From: Tyzzerella sp.
GTDB lineage: Bacteria > Bacillota > Clostridia > Lachnospirales > Lachnospiraceae
DNA length: 60,723 bases
Direction: 5' to 3'
Assembly: GCA_017465565.1 (NCBI GenBank)
Contig: JAFTWA010000024.1
Coordinates: 1 to 60,723, forward strand
Shown: positions 31,232 through 40,553 of the stretch, piece after piece
Layout: each line of letters opens with the position of its first letter
Numbering within the stretch: position 1 is the first letter of the stretch
Notes under the pieces: model-generated
Told to the model about the DNA's origin: nothing
The model's database searches: none
What the model saw: the letters and a program-made list of their open reading frames with translations, nothing else
Position numbers and translations under genes: made by a program

Positions 31232-32602
31232 ATGAAATATGATGTAATTATTATTGGAGCAGGACCAGGAGGTATTTTTTCTGCGTATGAATTGAATCAG
31301 AGAAACCCAGAACTGAAGGTTGCTGTTTTTGAAGCTGGTCATGCTTTGGCCAAGCGTCATTGTCCGATTGACGGTGAAAAGGTAAAGTCGTGTATCGGAT
31401 GCAAGAGCTGTTCGATTATGAGCGGTTTTGGAGGTGCGGGAGCATTTTCAGATGGAAAATACAATATTACAAATGATTTTGGCGGCACACTGTACGAATA
31501 TATTGGTAAAAAGCATGCGCTGGATTTGATGCGATATGTAGATGAAATCAATATGCGTTATGGTGGTGAAGGCACTAAGCTTTATACTACTGCCGGCACA
31601 AAATTTAAAAAGGAATGTATTCAACATGACCTGCATCTTCTGGATGCTTCTGTCCGTCATCTGGGTACAGATATCAACTATGTAGTTTTGGAAAATCTTT
31701 ATGCTGATTTGCAGGAAAAAATAGATTTCTATTTCGACACGCCTGTGGAGACTGTGTCTGTCGTTGATGGCGGCTATGAGGTGATATGCAAAGACCAGTC
31801 TTATAGTTGTGACAAATGTATTATTTCTGTAGGCCGCAGCGGCAGCAAGTGGATGGAACGTGTTTGCAAGGAACTAAAGATTCCAACAAAATCCAACCGT
31901 GTAGATATCGGCGTTCGTGTGGAATTGCCGGCAGAAGTTTTTGCGCATCTGACAGATGAACTCTATGAGAGCAAGATTGTTTACCGCACCCAGCAATATG
32001 GCGATAAAGTACGTACCTTCTGTATGAATCCAAAAGGTGCAGTCGTGAATGAAAATACAAATGGTATTATCACGGTAAATGGTCATAGTTATGAAGATCC
32101 TGCAAAGCAGACAGAGAATACTAATTTTGCATTATTGGTGGCAAAGCATTTCTCAGAGCCATTTAAGGATTCCAATGGTTACGGTGAATCAATTGCCCGT
32201 CTGAGTAATATGCTGGGCGGAGGAGTGATTGTTCAGCGTTTTGGAGATTTGATTCGAGGACGACGCTCCACACCAAGCCGCATTGAAGAAGCATTTATTA
32301 CTCCAACCTTAAAAGCTACTCCAGGTGACTTGAGTCTGGTACTTCCAAAGCGTATTTTGGATGGTATTATCGAAATGATTTATGCACTTGACAAAGTAGC
32401 TCCTGGTACAGCAAATGACGATACGCTGCTTTATGGTGTTGAAGTGAAATTCTACAACATGGAAGTAGAAGTAAATGAGAAATTGGAATCTTGTTACGAA
32501 GGTTTATATATCATTGGCGATGGAAGCGGAATTACACATTCCTTGTCACATGCGTCTGCCAGTGGTGTTCATGTTGCAAGAAATATTATTGAAAAAAATT
32601 AA
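31232..32602 (+). CDS. FAD-dependent dehydrogenase
   Basis: A 456-aa flavoprotein with an N-terminal dinucleotide fold (YDVIIIGAGPGGIFSAYEL), a Cys cluster (CPIDGEKVKSCIGCKSC) after the first domain, and a C-terminal FAD contact (EGLYIIGDGSGITHSLSHASASG). It belongs to the group of uncharacterised FAD dehydrogenases common in clostridia. The Cys residues could hold an iron-sulfur centre or react with thiols. The start follows GAGGAGGG. It lies 31 bp after the nicotinamidase-like gene. Confidence 0.88.
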   Translation: MKYDVIIIGAGPGGIFSAYELNQRNPELKVAVFEAGHALAKRHCPIDGEKVKSCIGCKSCSIMSGFGGAGAFSDGKYNITNDFGGTLYEYIGKKHALDLMRYVDEINMRYGGEGTKLYTTAGTKFKKECIQHDLHLLDASVRHLGTDINYVVLENLYADLQEKIDFYFDTPVETVSVVDGGYEVICKDQSYSCDKCIISVGRSGSKWMERVCKELKIPTKSNRVDIGVRVELPAEVFAHLTDELYESKIVYRTQQYGDKVRTFCMNPKGAVVNENTNGIITVNGHSYEDPAKQTENTNFALLVAKHFSEPFKDSNGYGESIARLSNMLGGGVIVQRFGDLIRGRRSTPSRIEEAFITPTLKATPGDLSLVLPKRILDGIIEMIYALDKVAPGTANDDTLLYGVEVKFYNMEVEVNEKLESCYEGLYIIGDGSGITHSLSHASASGVHVARNIIEKN

Positions 32603-32624
32603 TACAAGTTTGGAGATGCGGAAG

Positions 32625-34310
32625 ATGAAGGTTGTTATTATTGGAGGCGTGGCAGGCGGTGCGACAGCCGCAGCCAGACTCCGCAGATTAGATGAAAAAG
32701 CACAAATTGTTATCATTGAGAGAAGTGGTTATATTTCTTATGCAAACTGTGGTCTGCCTTATTATATTGGTGGTGAAATCACAAGAAAAGAAAGTCTGAC
32801 CCTGCAGACTCCGGAGAGCTTTTGGAGACGTTTTCGAATTGATGTAAGAGTAAAACAGGAAGCTGTTTCTATAGATGCAGAAAAGAAAATAGTAGGTATA
32901 AAGAATTTGGTGACTGGCGAAGAATATAAAGAGAGTTATGATAAATTGATTCTTTCGCCAGGAGCGAAGGCAATAAAGCCTGACATAGAAGGAATAGAGA
33001 ATGAAAAAGTCTTTACCTTGAGGACGGTGGAAGATACCTTTGCAATTGCTGGGTTTGTCGAGCGTAATCATCCAAAGACTGCAACGGTAATCGGCGGCGG
33101 ATTTATTGGATTAGAGATGGCAGAAAATTTGGTTCATAAAGGAATTGATGTTACCGTTGTCCAAAGGTCAAATCATGTCATGCCGACGATTGATTCGGAT
33201 ATGGCAGCTATTTTACATAATTACATGAGAAATAAAGGGATAAAACTATGCCTCAATTCTGGTGTAATAGGTATTGAAGAAGCAGAAGGCCAGGTGAAAA
33301 CTTTAATCAATGGCAAAGAAGCAATCACATCAGATATGTTGATTATGGCAGTTGGTGTAGTTCCAGAATCCAGCCTTGCAAAGGAAGCTGGTTTAGAGCT
33401 TGGTATAAAGGGTGCGATTGTAACAAATACTCATATGCAGACGTCAAACCTTGACATCTATGCAGTGGGAGACGCAGTGGAAGTGAAACATTTTGTTACA
33501 GACAAAAAGGCAGTTATTTCGCTTGCTGGACCAGCAAATAAGCAGGGACGCATTGCTGCAGACAACATATGTGGTATTCAGAGTGAGTTCAAGGGTTCAC
33601 AAGGCTCTTCTATCATGAAGATGTTTGGCATGACTGTGGCAAGTACGGGACTTAGTAAAACGGCTGCGGACAGAGAAGGCATTGACAGTGATTATGTGAT
33701 TCTCACCTCTTCCTCTCACGCCAACTATTATCCAGGTGCGGAGAGCATGTATGTAAAAGTAGTATTTGAGAAAGAAAATGGAAAAATTCTTGGAGCCCAG
33801 ATTATTGGATTTGGCGGAGTGGACAAGCGGATTGATGTGTTGGCTACCGCAATCCGCGCGAAAATGACGGCATACGATTTGGAAGAGCTAGACCTCGCTT
33901 ATGCGCCGCCTTATTCATCTGCAAAAGACCCTGTGAATATGGCGGGTTTTGCGATTTGCAATGTATTGGATGGTATTGTAAAACAGATTCATTGGGATGA
34001 TTTGGAACGTTTGCCTGAGGATGCAGTTATTCTAGATACGAGAACAGACGGAGAGTATGCAAATGGACATATAGAAGGCGCGCTGCATATTCCATTAGAT
34101 TCTTTGAGAGAAAGAATGAATGAGGTGCCAGAGGGGAAAACTCTGTATGTGTACTGCCAGAGCGGACTTCGCAGTTATTTAGCCTGCAGAATTTTAGGGC
34201 AGAATGGATATGATTGCTTTAATGTATCTGGAGGATTTGGTTTCTATCAAAATATGGCGTTAAATAAGCAGATGGAACAAGAAGGCACAGGTCCATGTGG
34301 ACTGAGATAA
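32625..34310 (+). CDS. CoA-disulfide reductase with rhodanese domain
   Basis: A 561-aa pyridine nucleotide-disulfide oxidoreductase. The VVIIGGVAGGATAAARLRR dinucleotide fold is followed by the single redox Cys of the CoADR group (YANCGLPYY, C42), an NAD-binding fold near residue 150 (ATVIGGGFIGLEMAENL) and a dimer domain. The last 95 residues are a rhodanese domain with active-site YCQSGLRS. Such fusions reduce CoA disulfide, persulfide or polysulfide. The start at 32625 is 9 bp from GGAG; the longer frame overlaps the previous gene. Confidence 0.92.
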   Translation: MKVVIIGGVAGGATAAARLRRLDEKAQIVIIERSGYISYANCGLPYYIGGEITRKESLTLQTPESFWRRFRIDVRVKQEAVSIDAEKKIVGIKNLVTGEEYKESYDKLILSPGAKAIKPDIEGIENEKVFTLRTVEDTFAIAGFVERNHPKTATVIGGGFIGLEMAENLVHKGIDVTVVQRSNHVMPTIDSDMAAILHNYMRNKGIKLCLNSGVIGIEEAEGQVKTLINGKEAITSDMLIMAVGVVPESSLAKEAGLELGIKGAIVTNTHMQTSNLDIYAVGDAVEVKHFVTDKKAVISLAGPANKQGRIAADNICGIQSEFKGSQGSSIMKMFGMTVASTGLSKTAADREGIDSDYVILTSSSHANYYPGAESMYVKVVFEKENGKILGAQIIGFGGVDKRIDVLATAIRAKMTAYDLEELDLAYAPPYSSAKDPVNMAGFAICNVLDGIVKQIHWDDLERLPEDAVILDTRTDGEYANGHIEGALHIPLDSLRERMNEVPEGKTLYVYCQSGLRSYLACRILGQNGYDCFNVSGGFGFYQNMALNKQMEQEGTGPCGLR

Positions 34311-34339
34311 ATAAATTCATAATGTTGTAGGTGGATAAA

Positions 34340-36808
34340 ATGAGTTATTTTGGAAAGTTTTATTTGGATAAAGAAAAAGATATTGTCGTTCGTTTAGATA
34401 TGAACCAAAGCGTTCTTTCTTATACCATTTTTGTGACGAATCATCAGTCAGATAATCTAATCAATAATTTGGCGGTTATTTCCAATCAGAAAACGTGGAT
34501 TCAAGATGGAAAGACGGTAATTGTGGGTGAAATTCCATGTTATATCAAAGGCGATGGACAAAGAGTCTATATTTTCCGTTTGAATGGAACCAAACTTGCA
34601 AATATTTATCCAAATGGAAAAATTGAAGTAAATTCTTTAATTCCGGCAATTGCGAAAACTTTAATGAGCCAGACAAAAGATTATAAATATTCATTTAGAG
34701 AAACCTTGCTGAAATCATATGTGCCAGAAAAAGTGAAGCTATCCACAGATTTGCACACCCATGGCAATGCGAACTTGAGTGCAGATATCTTAATTGCAAT
34801 GGCGATAAAGCACCAAATCCGTTATCCGCTATATTATATAAAGAAATTAAAGCTAACTTTATCGAGTGTGCAACAGCAATTCTTAAATGAACAGCGGGAA
34901 ATGGTGAAAAACACCATTGATTTGGCGGGGCTCACAGGAAAACATTTAGACAGAAAAATTGATGACAATACATTTATCAATTTTGCAGATTTGATTTTAT
35001 TAAATATCGAAAATTCCACAGAAAATATCAGCAAGATTCGTAGGTCCTTGACGCTTTTAAAAGGCTCTCAGGCGGTATTTACAAATCTGGAAAAACTATA
35101 TATTTATCGCTATGTTTTCACAAAAGGTGTAGAAGCCAGCTACAAAATTGATTTGGTGAATATGGAGCAAATCGAAGACCAGGATATTCGTCATTATTTG
35201 GAAAGAATGCTGGCGGATTTGCATAATGAAAATTATGCGAATCTTACATTTTATGAAGACACGTTACTTTGGATTGGGCGAGAATATCAAAAAAGACACA
35301 TCGAGTATGTGGAAATCAGTGATACGACATTGGTAAAAAAGGAGATATCTGCAGCTCGCATGCTGGAACAGATTCATCACATTCTTCCTTTGGTTAAGGC
35401 AGAGACAGGGGTGGATATTCGTTTCTTGGCAGCCATTCGAAGAATTCCATTGACGTTGGTAAAAGAAAATATTACCTCCAACAATTACTTGACGGAAGCC
35501 ATGCAGGCATTAAAGGTTGTGTGTAAAGACCCGTATGTGGTGGGAAGTGATTTTGTTGGGGAGGAAATCAATGATATCGCGGAGCTGAAAGCAGTCATCA
35601 AAGAAATCGTGACGAAGATTGCCAGTGAGGATAAGAATTGGACTATTCGTGTACACGCTGGAGAAAATGATTCCCTGAAGAGCAATATGTCAAAGGCAAT
35701 TCATCTTGTGGAAGAGTCCTTATTACCAGGCCAAACGTTTCCATATATGCGAATTGGACATGGGCTTTACTGCGCAAGTCTTAAGAGCAAACAAGGGAAA
35801 GAACTGCTGGCGAAAATTAAGGAGCACGATATTGTCTTAGAATTCCAGTTAACAAGTAATGTGCGTTTGAATAACATCATTGATTTGAGGAAGCACCCAT
35901 TAAAAACATATTTGGAAAGTGATATTTCCTGTGTGATGGGAACCGACGGCTATGGGTTATATGGAACTGACAGCATTGATGAACAATTGGCGTTAACGAA
36001 TTTCCTTAAAATTTCAGATGAGGAGTTCGGGAAAATGCAAGAGGCAGAAGATGCAATTATTGAACGTCAAGCTTATAACTTCGTTCATAAATCCACTGCG
36101 TTCGCGAAGGCGTTGAATGGGCAGTCCGTTCAAGGGTATTATATGGATGAATTCCAAAAACAATTTGATGATATTAATGATGTAAAGTTTGAAATTAATA
36201 AATATCCATCGTATCCAGTTTTTAAGGACAAGGTTGTCGAATTACCTTGGGATAAATATCCAATCATTATCGCGGGAGGAAGTTTTAACAGTGATAATGC
36301 TTCCGCAAAGGTCAGCGATGCCGATAAAAAATTATTGCAGGCATTGTTGGACAATTTGGACCCTGATAAAGTATTTTTTGTGGTAGGTCACAAATTATTG
36401 GGCCATGAGAGATACATCGTGGAAAATAACAAGGATTTCGATATTTATAGTATTATTCCGTCTTTGATGAACCAAAAGCAAATTCGAAAACTGTCACGCG
36501 CGAATATTAAGGGGGTTCGGATTTCAACGGAAGCACAGGAGATGGGAATCTATAAATCATTTAATTATGAAATCTTTGAAAGAAGAAACTGTGCATTATT
36601 GGCCTTTGATGGAAATTCTGCCATTGCCAACCTGGTGCAAGAAGCACGCAATGGAAAAGGGCGCGCGTGGATATTTGTTCATCCGAAGTCAGCAATGCTC
36701 AAAGCAAAGGCAGTTTCTCTTCAGGGATATGTGACAATCAATGCTTCCTCAGAAGAAGTGATTCAGAAAATCCATGAAATAGAAGATAATATTGGAACAA
36801 AATTATAA
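34340..36808 (+). CDS. Adenosine deaminase-like protein with C-terminal SLOG-like domain
   Basis: An 822-aa protein. Residues 1-125 form a beta-rich N-terminal domain of unknown type. Residues about 130-600 are a metal-dependent amidohydrolase barrel of the ADA/AMP-deaminase kind: H139 and H141 in DLHTHGN, H439 and E442 in HAGEND, H474 in IGHGL and D536 in GTDGYGLYGTD. An insert of about 250 helical residues separates the first His pair from the rest. Residues about 636-815 look like a SLOG/DprA-LOG Rossmann domain (IIIAGGSF at the start, then ALLAFDGNSAIANLVQEAR and WIFVHP). It may deaminate an adenosine-type nucleotide under control of a ligand; that is inference. A membrane protein gene follows 22 bp later. 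Confidence 0.8.
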   Translation: MSYFGKFYLDKEKDIVVRLDMNQSVLSYTIFVTNHQSDNLINNLAVISNQKTWIQDGKTVIVGEIPCYIKGDGQRVYIFRLNGTKLANIYPNGKIEVNSLIPAIAKTLMSQTKDYKYSFRETLLKSYVPEKVKLSTDLHTHGNANLSADILIAMAIKHQIRYPLYYIKKLKLTLSSVQQQFLNEQREMVKNTIDLAGLTGKHLDRKIDDNTFINFADLILLNIENSTENISKIRRSLTLLKGSQAVFTNLEKLYIYRYVFTKGVEASYKIDLVNMEQIEDQDIRHYLERMLADLHNENYANLTFYEDTLLWIGREYQKRHIEYVEISDTTLVKKEISAARMLEQIHHILPLVKAETGVDIRFLAAIRRIPLTLVKENITSNNYLTEAMQALKVVCKDPYVVGSDFVGEEINDIAELKAVIKEIVTKIASEDKNWTIRVHAGENDSLKSNMSKAIHLVEESLLPGQTFPYMRIGHGLYCASLKSKQGKELLAKIKEHDIVLEFQLTSNVRLNNIIDLRKHPLKTYLESDISCVMGTDGYGLYGTDSIDEQLALTNFLKISDEEFGKMQEAEDAIIERQAYNFVHKSTAFAKALNGQSVQGYYMDEFQKQFDDINDVKFEINKYPSYPVFKDKVVELPWDKYPIIIAGGSFNSDNASAKVSDADKKLLQALLDNLDPDKVFFVVGHKLLGHERYIVENNKDFDIYSIIPSLMNQKQIRKLSRANIKGVRISTEAQEMGIYKSFNYEIFERRNCALLAFDGNSAIANLVQEARNGKGRAWIFVHPKSAMLKAKAVSLQGYVTINASSEEVIQKIHEIEDNIGTKL

Positions 36809-36830
36809 GAAGATAGCAAAGGAGGCGCGA

Positions 36831-37550
36831 ATGATGAATTATATTGACAATTATAGCGAAGGTAACCCAAAACTTAGACGAAAACTTCCATGGATTATGG
36901 GCGCAATATTGATTCTTGCAATTGGCGCCTCTGCGTGGATAAATTTAAGACCAGGAGTCTATGTTGGAGATGATTTCTTATACCGAAAACGTTGGAATTA
37001 TTATGTAAATGGTGGTAACGAAATCCGAATAACAAATACAGATGGTAACACAACATTTTCTACTGATTTGTTCGGCGAGAAAAAAATTGCTGAAATCACG
37101 TGGAAAGGTGGGGAACCATTAGTTGAATTTGATGATGGTGAAATTGTCACAGGTAACTGGGGCGTTTGGAATGGTGAAGAATACATATTAGATGAGGATA
37201 ACCTCCCAATTGTCTTGGAGGAAGGAATGACAATTGTCGTTAATAACGAAATAGAGCAGAGACAGGTGAGTAATAAAACGTTGGCAAATATTCTATGCAG
37301 GATTGACTCTACAGAAAATTGGAAGGGTGTAGAAACGAAAGGACATTGGGCATTTATTTTGATTGGAGCAATCGCTTATCTGATAGGAATGGCTTGTTTC
37401 TATTTTCCAGAAGAAACGGCACTTTTATTTACACGCTGGAAATATGATTACGTAGAATTGTCTGATATGGCGTTATTTTCGGAAAAAGCAGGTGGAGTTG
37501 CAGCGATGGTGATTGGAGTTGTTATGATTTTTCATTTGATACCATTCTAA
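36831..37550 (+). CDS. Membrane protein with extracytoplasmic beta-rich domain
   Basis: A 239-aa protein with membrane helices near residues 17-37, 178-198 and 218-238. Between the first two lies a domain of about 140 residues rich in charged beta strands (EIRITNTDGNTTFSTDLFGEKKIAEITWKGG, VEFDDGEIVTGNWGVW), probably outside the membrane. I do not recognise the family. ATG at 36831 follows AGGAGG by 6 bp. It is in one unit with the deaminase-SLOG gene. Confidence 0.65.
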   Translation: MMNYIDNYSEGNPKLRRKLPWIMGAILILAIGASAWINLRPGVYVGDDFLYRKRWNYYVNGGNEIRITNTDGNTTFSTDLFGEKKIAEITWKGGEPLVEFDDGEIVTGNWGVWNGEEYILDEDNLPIVLEEGMTIVVNNEIEQRQVSNKTLANILCRIDSTENWKGVETKGHWAFILIGAIAYLIGMACFYFPEETALLFTRWKYDYVELSDMALFSEKAGGVAAMVIGVVMIFHLIPF

Positions 37551-37557
37551 AAAACTC

Positions 37558-37586
37558 TTGCACATACAGAAGTAAAATAATATCAT
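37558..37586 (+). promoter_or_regulatory. Promoter of dapF
   Basis: TTGCAC and TATCAT with a 17-bp spacer, 39 bp before the dapF start. Confidence 0.5.
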
Positions 37587-37624
37587 AAGAATATTAAACG
37601 ACAGCATGGAAGGAATGAACAAAG

Positions 37625-38458
37625 ATGAAATTTACAAAAATGCAGGGCCTCGGTAATGATTACGTATATGTAAATTGTTTCGAGGAGAAGATAGAAAATC
37701 CATCAGAGGTTGCAATTAAGGTCAGCAACCGTAACTTCGGAATTGGTTCCGATGGTCTGATTATGATTAACCCATCGAAAGTGGCTGATTTTGAGATGGA
37801 GATGTACAATGCAGACGGTTCACGTGGGAAAATGTGTGGAAATGGTATCCGCTGTGTTGGGAAATATGTTTATGATTACGGTTTGACAGATAAAACAAGT
37901 ATTTCTGTGGAAACCCTTGGAGGAATTAAGTATCTTGATTTCACAGTGGAAGATGGAAAAGTGAAGTTAGTAAAAGTAGATATGGGAAGTCCGGAGCTTG
38001 TACCAGCAAATATTCCAATTGTTGCAGAAGGTGATTCAGTAATTGATGCCCCAATCGTTGTTGACGGCAAAGAATATCGCATGACAGGGGTTTCGATGGG
38101 AAATCCACACACAGTCGTTTACATTGATGATGTGCAAGGATTAGAAATTGAAAAAATTGGACCTAAATTTGAACATCATGAACGTTTTCCGGATCGAATT
38201 AACACCGAATTTGCACGTGTGATTGACAGAAACACAGTTGAGATGCGTGTGTGGGAAAGAGGTTCAGGTGAAACACTTGCCTGCGGAACAGGAGCATGTG
38301 CAGTTGCAGTTGCAAGTATTTTGAATGGTCATACAGAAGACAAAGTGACTGTAAAATTGCTTGGCGGTGATTTGCAGATTGAATGGGACAGAGAAGCGAA
38401 TAAGGTCTATATGACAGGGCCAGCAGAAGTTTCATTTGAAGGTGAAATTAAATTATAA
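37625..38458 (+). CDS. dapF: Diaminopimelate epimerase
   Basis: A 277-aa two-domain epimerase that converts LL- to meso-diaminopimelate for lysine and peptidoglycan. The two catalytic cysteines are present: C71 in [10 protein letters not shown] and C220 in LACGTGAC. N-terminal KMQGLGNDY and the central GNPH substrate motif are intact. The start follows GGAAGGAATG. It stands alone here with its own promoter; a terminator-like hairpin immediately follows as part of the foldback element. Confidence 0.97.
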   Translation: MKFTKMQGLGNDYVYVNCFEEKIENPSEVAIKVSNRNFGIGSDGLIMINPSKVADFEMEMYNADGSRGKMCGNGIRCVGKYVYDYGLTDKTSISVETLGGIKYLDFTVEDGKVKLVKVDMGSPELVPANIPIVAEGDSVIDAPIVVDGKEYRMTGVSMGNPHTVVYIDDVQGLEIEKIGPKFEHHERFPDRINTEFARVIDRNTVEMRVWERGSGETLACGTGACAVAVASILNGHTEDKVTVKLLGGDLQIEWDREANKVYMTGPAEVSFEGEIKL

Positions 38459-38467
38459 GAAACAAGG

Positions 38468-38940
38468 AGAGGCTACCACTTGTGTGGTGGCTTTTGTTAT
38501 TGTGTAGTATACAAATTTGTATTTAGGGAAGTGTTTGTTTCGAGGTTTGAACTGACTTGCTGAGTTCTGGGGATTTTTTGATTTGCAAAAACGCCTAGAT
38601 TACTAAAGGCATTCACATCTATCTGTCGTATTTATTCTTGCTTAGTGCGTTGATTCGCCTAGAAGTAGAGGTTGTAGAGTATCTAGACGCATAGACTTAG
38701 TAAACAAGTTAATTCTATGCATCTAGATGTTCAATAAGTTCCACTTCTAGACGTCTCAGCACATTAAACAAGAAATAATACAACAGATAGTTGTGAAAAA
38801 TTTTACAAATCTAGGCGTCTTTGCAAATCAAGCAAGCTCCAGAATCCACCAAATCAGCTCCAACCTCAAACTAAACATACTCTCAAATACAAATTTGTAT
38901 ACTGCACAATAGCAAAGGTCCCACACAAGTGGCAGCCTCT
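38468..38940. repeat. 473-bp imperfect palindromic (foldback) element
   Basis: The left arm from 38468 (AGAGGCTACCAC) and the right arm ending at 38940 (GTGGCAGCCTCT) are complementary nearly throughout, with the axis close to 38704. Shared blocks include GTATACAAATTTGTATTT, TTGATTTGCAAA, CGCCTAGATT, ACTATCTGT and TCTAGA-GCATAGA near the tip. The differences are mostly substitutions rather than gaps, so the RNA would make a very long hairpin. It carries no open frame. The outer hairpin may end dapF transcription. It is a MITE-like or structural-RNA element; no target-site duplication was evident. Confidence 0.9.
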
Positions 38941-39051
38941 GTATTTTTGATTATGTTTTTGATTTTTTATTTAATATTGAAACTATATCATTAAAAAGCA
39001 TTTGAGTATGTTACCGAAAAATTAGAAATAAAAGGTCAAGAATTTTTAGAT

Positions 39052-39570
39052 ATGTTTTCTTTGAGCAGAATTGGAGACGCATTTTCAAAAGGTGAGATTC
39101 GATATATTGCAGGAATGTCGGGGATTGAACTTGCGGATAGAATATTAAAAGAATATTCAATTACTATTGAGACAAAGGATTATGATTTGCGCGTGGATTA
39201 TCCCGCCGAGTACTGGTGCGGATGGATTTTGGCTTATTTTCAATGGTATACTGGAAAAACATTTTCACAGCTTCAAAAGAAAATTTCATTTAAAAATCTT
39301 ATGAATTTATACGGGGTACTTCATGAGGCAGATGTCAGTAAAGCGGTAGAAGTATTGAGTAGATTTTTGGAGGATGTCTCTACTAGACTTGCAAAAGCAA
39401 GACTAAATGCAGGACTTTCACAAAGTGAATTGGCCAAGGAATCAGGCGTTTCTCTTCGGTCCATTCAGATGTATGAGCAGAGGAATAATGACATCAACAA
39501 TGCACAATATAATCGATTATGTGCAATTGCAAAAGCGCTGCATTGCAAAATAGAGGATATCATTGAGTAA
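39052..39570 (+). CDS. XRE-type HTH protein, probably 5'-truncated
   Basis: A 172-aa protein from ATG 39052. Residues about 1-105 are an unassigned domain (AGMSGIELADRILKEYS, YPAEYWCGWILAYFQWYTGKTFSQL) and residues 108-172 are a Cro/C1 helix-turn-helix (AGLSQSELAKESGVSLRSIQMYEQ). The frame is open and protein-like from 38995 (AFEYVTEKLEIKGQEF) but has no start codon there, and ATG 39052 has no clear ribosome binding site. The N-terminus may therefore have been lost next to the foldback element that ends at 38940. A terminator follows. Confidence 0.65.
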   Translation: MFSLSRIGDAFSKGEIRYIAGMSGIELADRILKEYSITIETKDYDLRVDYPAEYWCGWILAYFQWYTGKTFSQLQKKISFKNLMNLYGVLHEADVSKAVEVLSRFLEDVSTRLAKARLNAGLSQSELAKESGVSLRSIQMYEQRNNDINNAQYNRLCAIAKALHCKIEDIIE

Positions 39571-39577
39571 GAAAACA

Positions 39578-39613
39578 AAAAAGAGCTGCATTCCGAAAAG
39601 AATGCAGCTTTTG
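39578..39613. terminator. Bidirectional terminator between HTH gene and purC
   Basis: AAAGAGCTGCATTC pairs with GAATGCAGCTTTT across CGAAAA. It has T-runs on both strands and lies between convergent genes. Confidence 0.85.
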
Positions 39614-39625
39614 TATTGCCCTAAA

Positions 39626-40309
39626 CTATCTGTTTAAGATTAATTTTGTTAATTCAACTGGATCAACGATTGTACCATCTTTGTAAACACGCATGTTGCC
39701 AGAAGCGATTTCATCGATTAAGATAACTTCGTCGTTGTTGTAACCAAATTCAAATTTGATATCCCATAAATCAAGGCCGATTGATTTTAAATCATCAGCA
39801 ACGATTTTTGTGATTTTTAATGTCTGTTCTTTCATGCTTTCAAACATAGCTGGTGTCATGATGCCGAGTGCTGCAAGACCTTCGCCTGTCACAAGTGGGT
39901 CGCCAAGTTCATCGTTTTTGAATGTACATTCAACGTATCCGCCTTCTAATACAGTACCATTTTCGATGTATTCGCCGTATCTGCGGATGAAGCTTCCTGT
40001 TGCCACAAGACGGCAGATTACTTCAAGACCATGTCCAAATACTTTTCCAGGAAGAACTTCCATAGTAGCTTCTTCTACATTAGCACCAACATAGTGTGTT
40101 TTGATTCCAGCTTCTTTTAATAATTCGAAGTAGTGGATAGATGTTTCTAAGTTCGCTTTACCAATTCCTTCAATTGTTAAACCAACAGAGTTTTCACCTG
40201 GATCGAATACGCCATCTTTTCCAGTACAGTCATCTTTGAATTTTAACATAACATTTCCATTATCAAGTTTATAAACGTCCTTCGTTTTTCCTACATAGAT
40301 CTTTTCCAT
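39626..40309 (-). CDS. purC: Phosphoribosylaminoimidazole-succinocarboxamide synthase
   Basis: A 227-aa SAICAR synthetase that joins CAIR and aspartate with ATP in purine synthesis. The recognisable motifs are [25 protein letters not shown] at the nucleotide site, [13 protein letters not shown], and [27 protein letters not shown]. The start follows AAAGGATG on the minus strand. It is an isolated purine gene transcribed against its neighbours, not part of a pur operon here. I saw no purine riboswitch in the 243 bp upstream. Confidence 0.97.
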   Translation of the reverse strand: MEKIYVGKTKDVYKLDNGNVMLKFKDDCTGKDGVFDPGENSVGLTIEGIGKANLETSIHYFELLKEAGIKTHYVGANVEEATMEVLPGKVFGHGLEVICRLVATGSFIRRYGEYIENGTVLEGGYVECTFKNDELGDPLVTGEGLAALGIMTPAMFESMKEQTLKITKIVADDLKSIGLDLWDIKFEFGYNNDEVILIDEIASGNMRVYKDGTIVDPVELTKLILNR

Positions 40310-40497
40310 TTGAGATCATCCTTTCCATATCTGAATCAATTAGTAACGAGATTAAAAACACCTCACTCTCATTTTTTATCATAAAATAAATGATTTTACA
40401 ATATTTTCGAAAGAAAAAATCATACATTTATTTTAAATAGTATTAATAAGTAGAATTTAATAATGTAGCTGTATTTATAAGTGAAAACAGGAGTCGG

Positions 40498-40526
40498 TTG
40501 AAAATTTGAGGAAGTCATAGTATACT
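40498..40526 (+). promoter_or_regulatory. Promoter of YitT-like gene
   Basis: TTGAAA and TATACT with a 17-bp spacer, 27 bp before the start codon. Confidence 0.65.
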
Positions 40527-40553
40527 AGAGCATAATGTAAAAAGAGGGATATA

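Noticed and set aside
34331-36808. Assignment as RdrB of RADAR
   Set aside because: No RdrA ATPase gene is adjacent and the C-terminal SLOG-like domain is not part of the classical system as I know it; only a general deaminase relation is supported.
40310-40553. Purine riboswitch in front of purC
   Set aside because: No conserved three-way junction or loop motifs were seen in the upstream region; only an AT-rich leader is visible.
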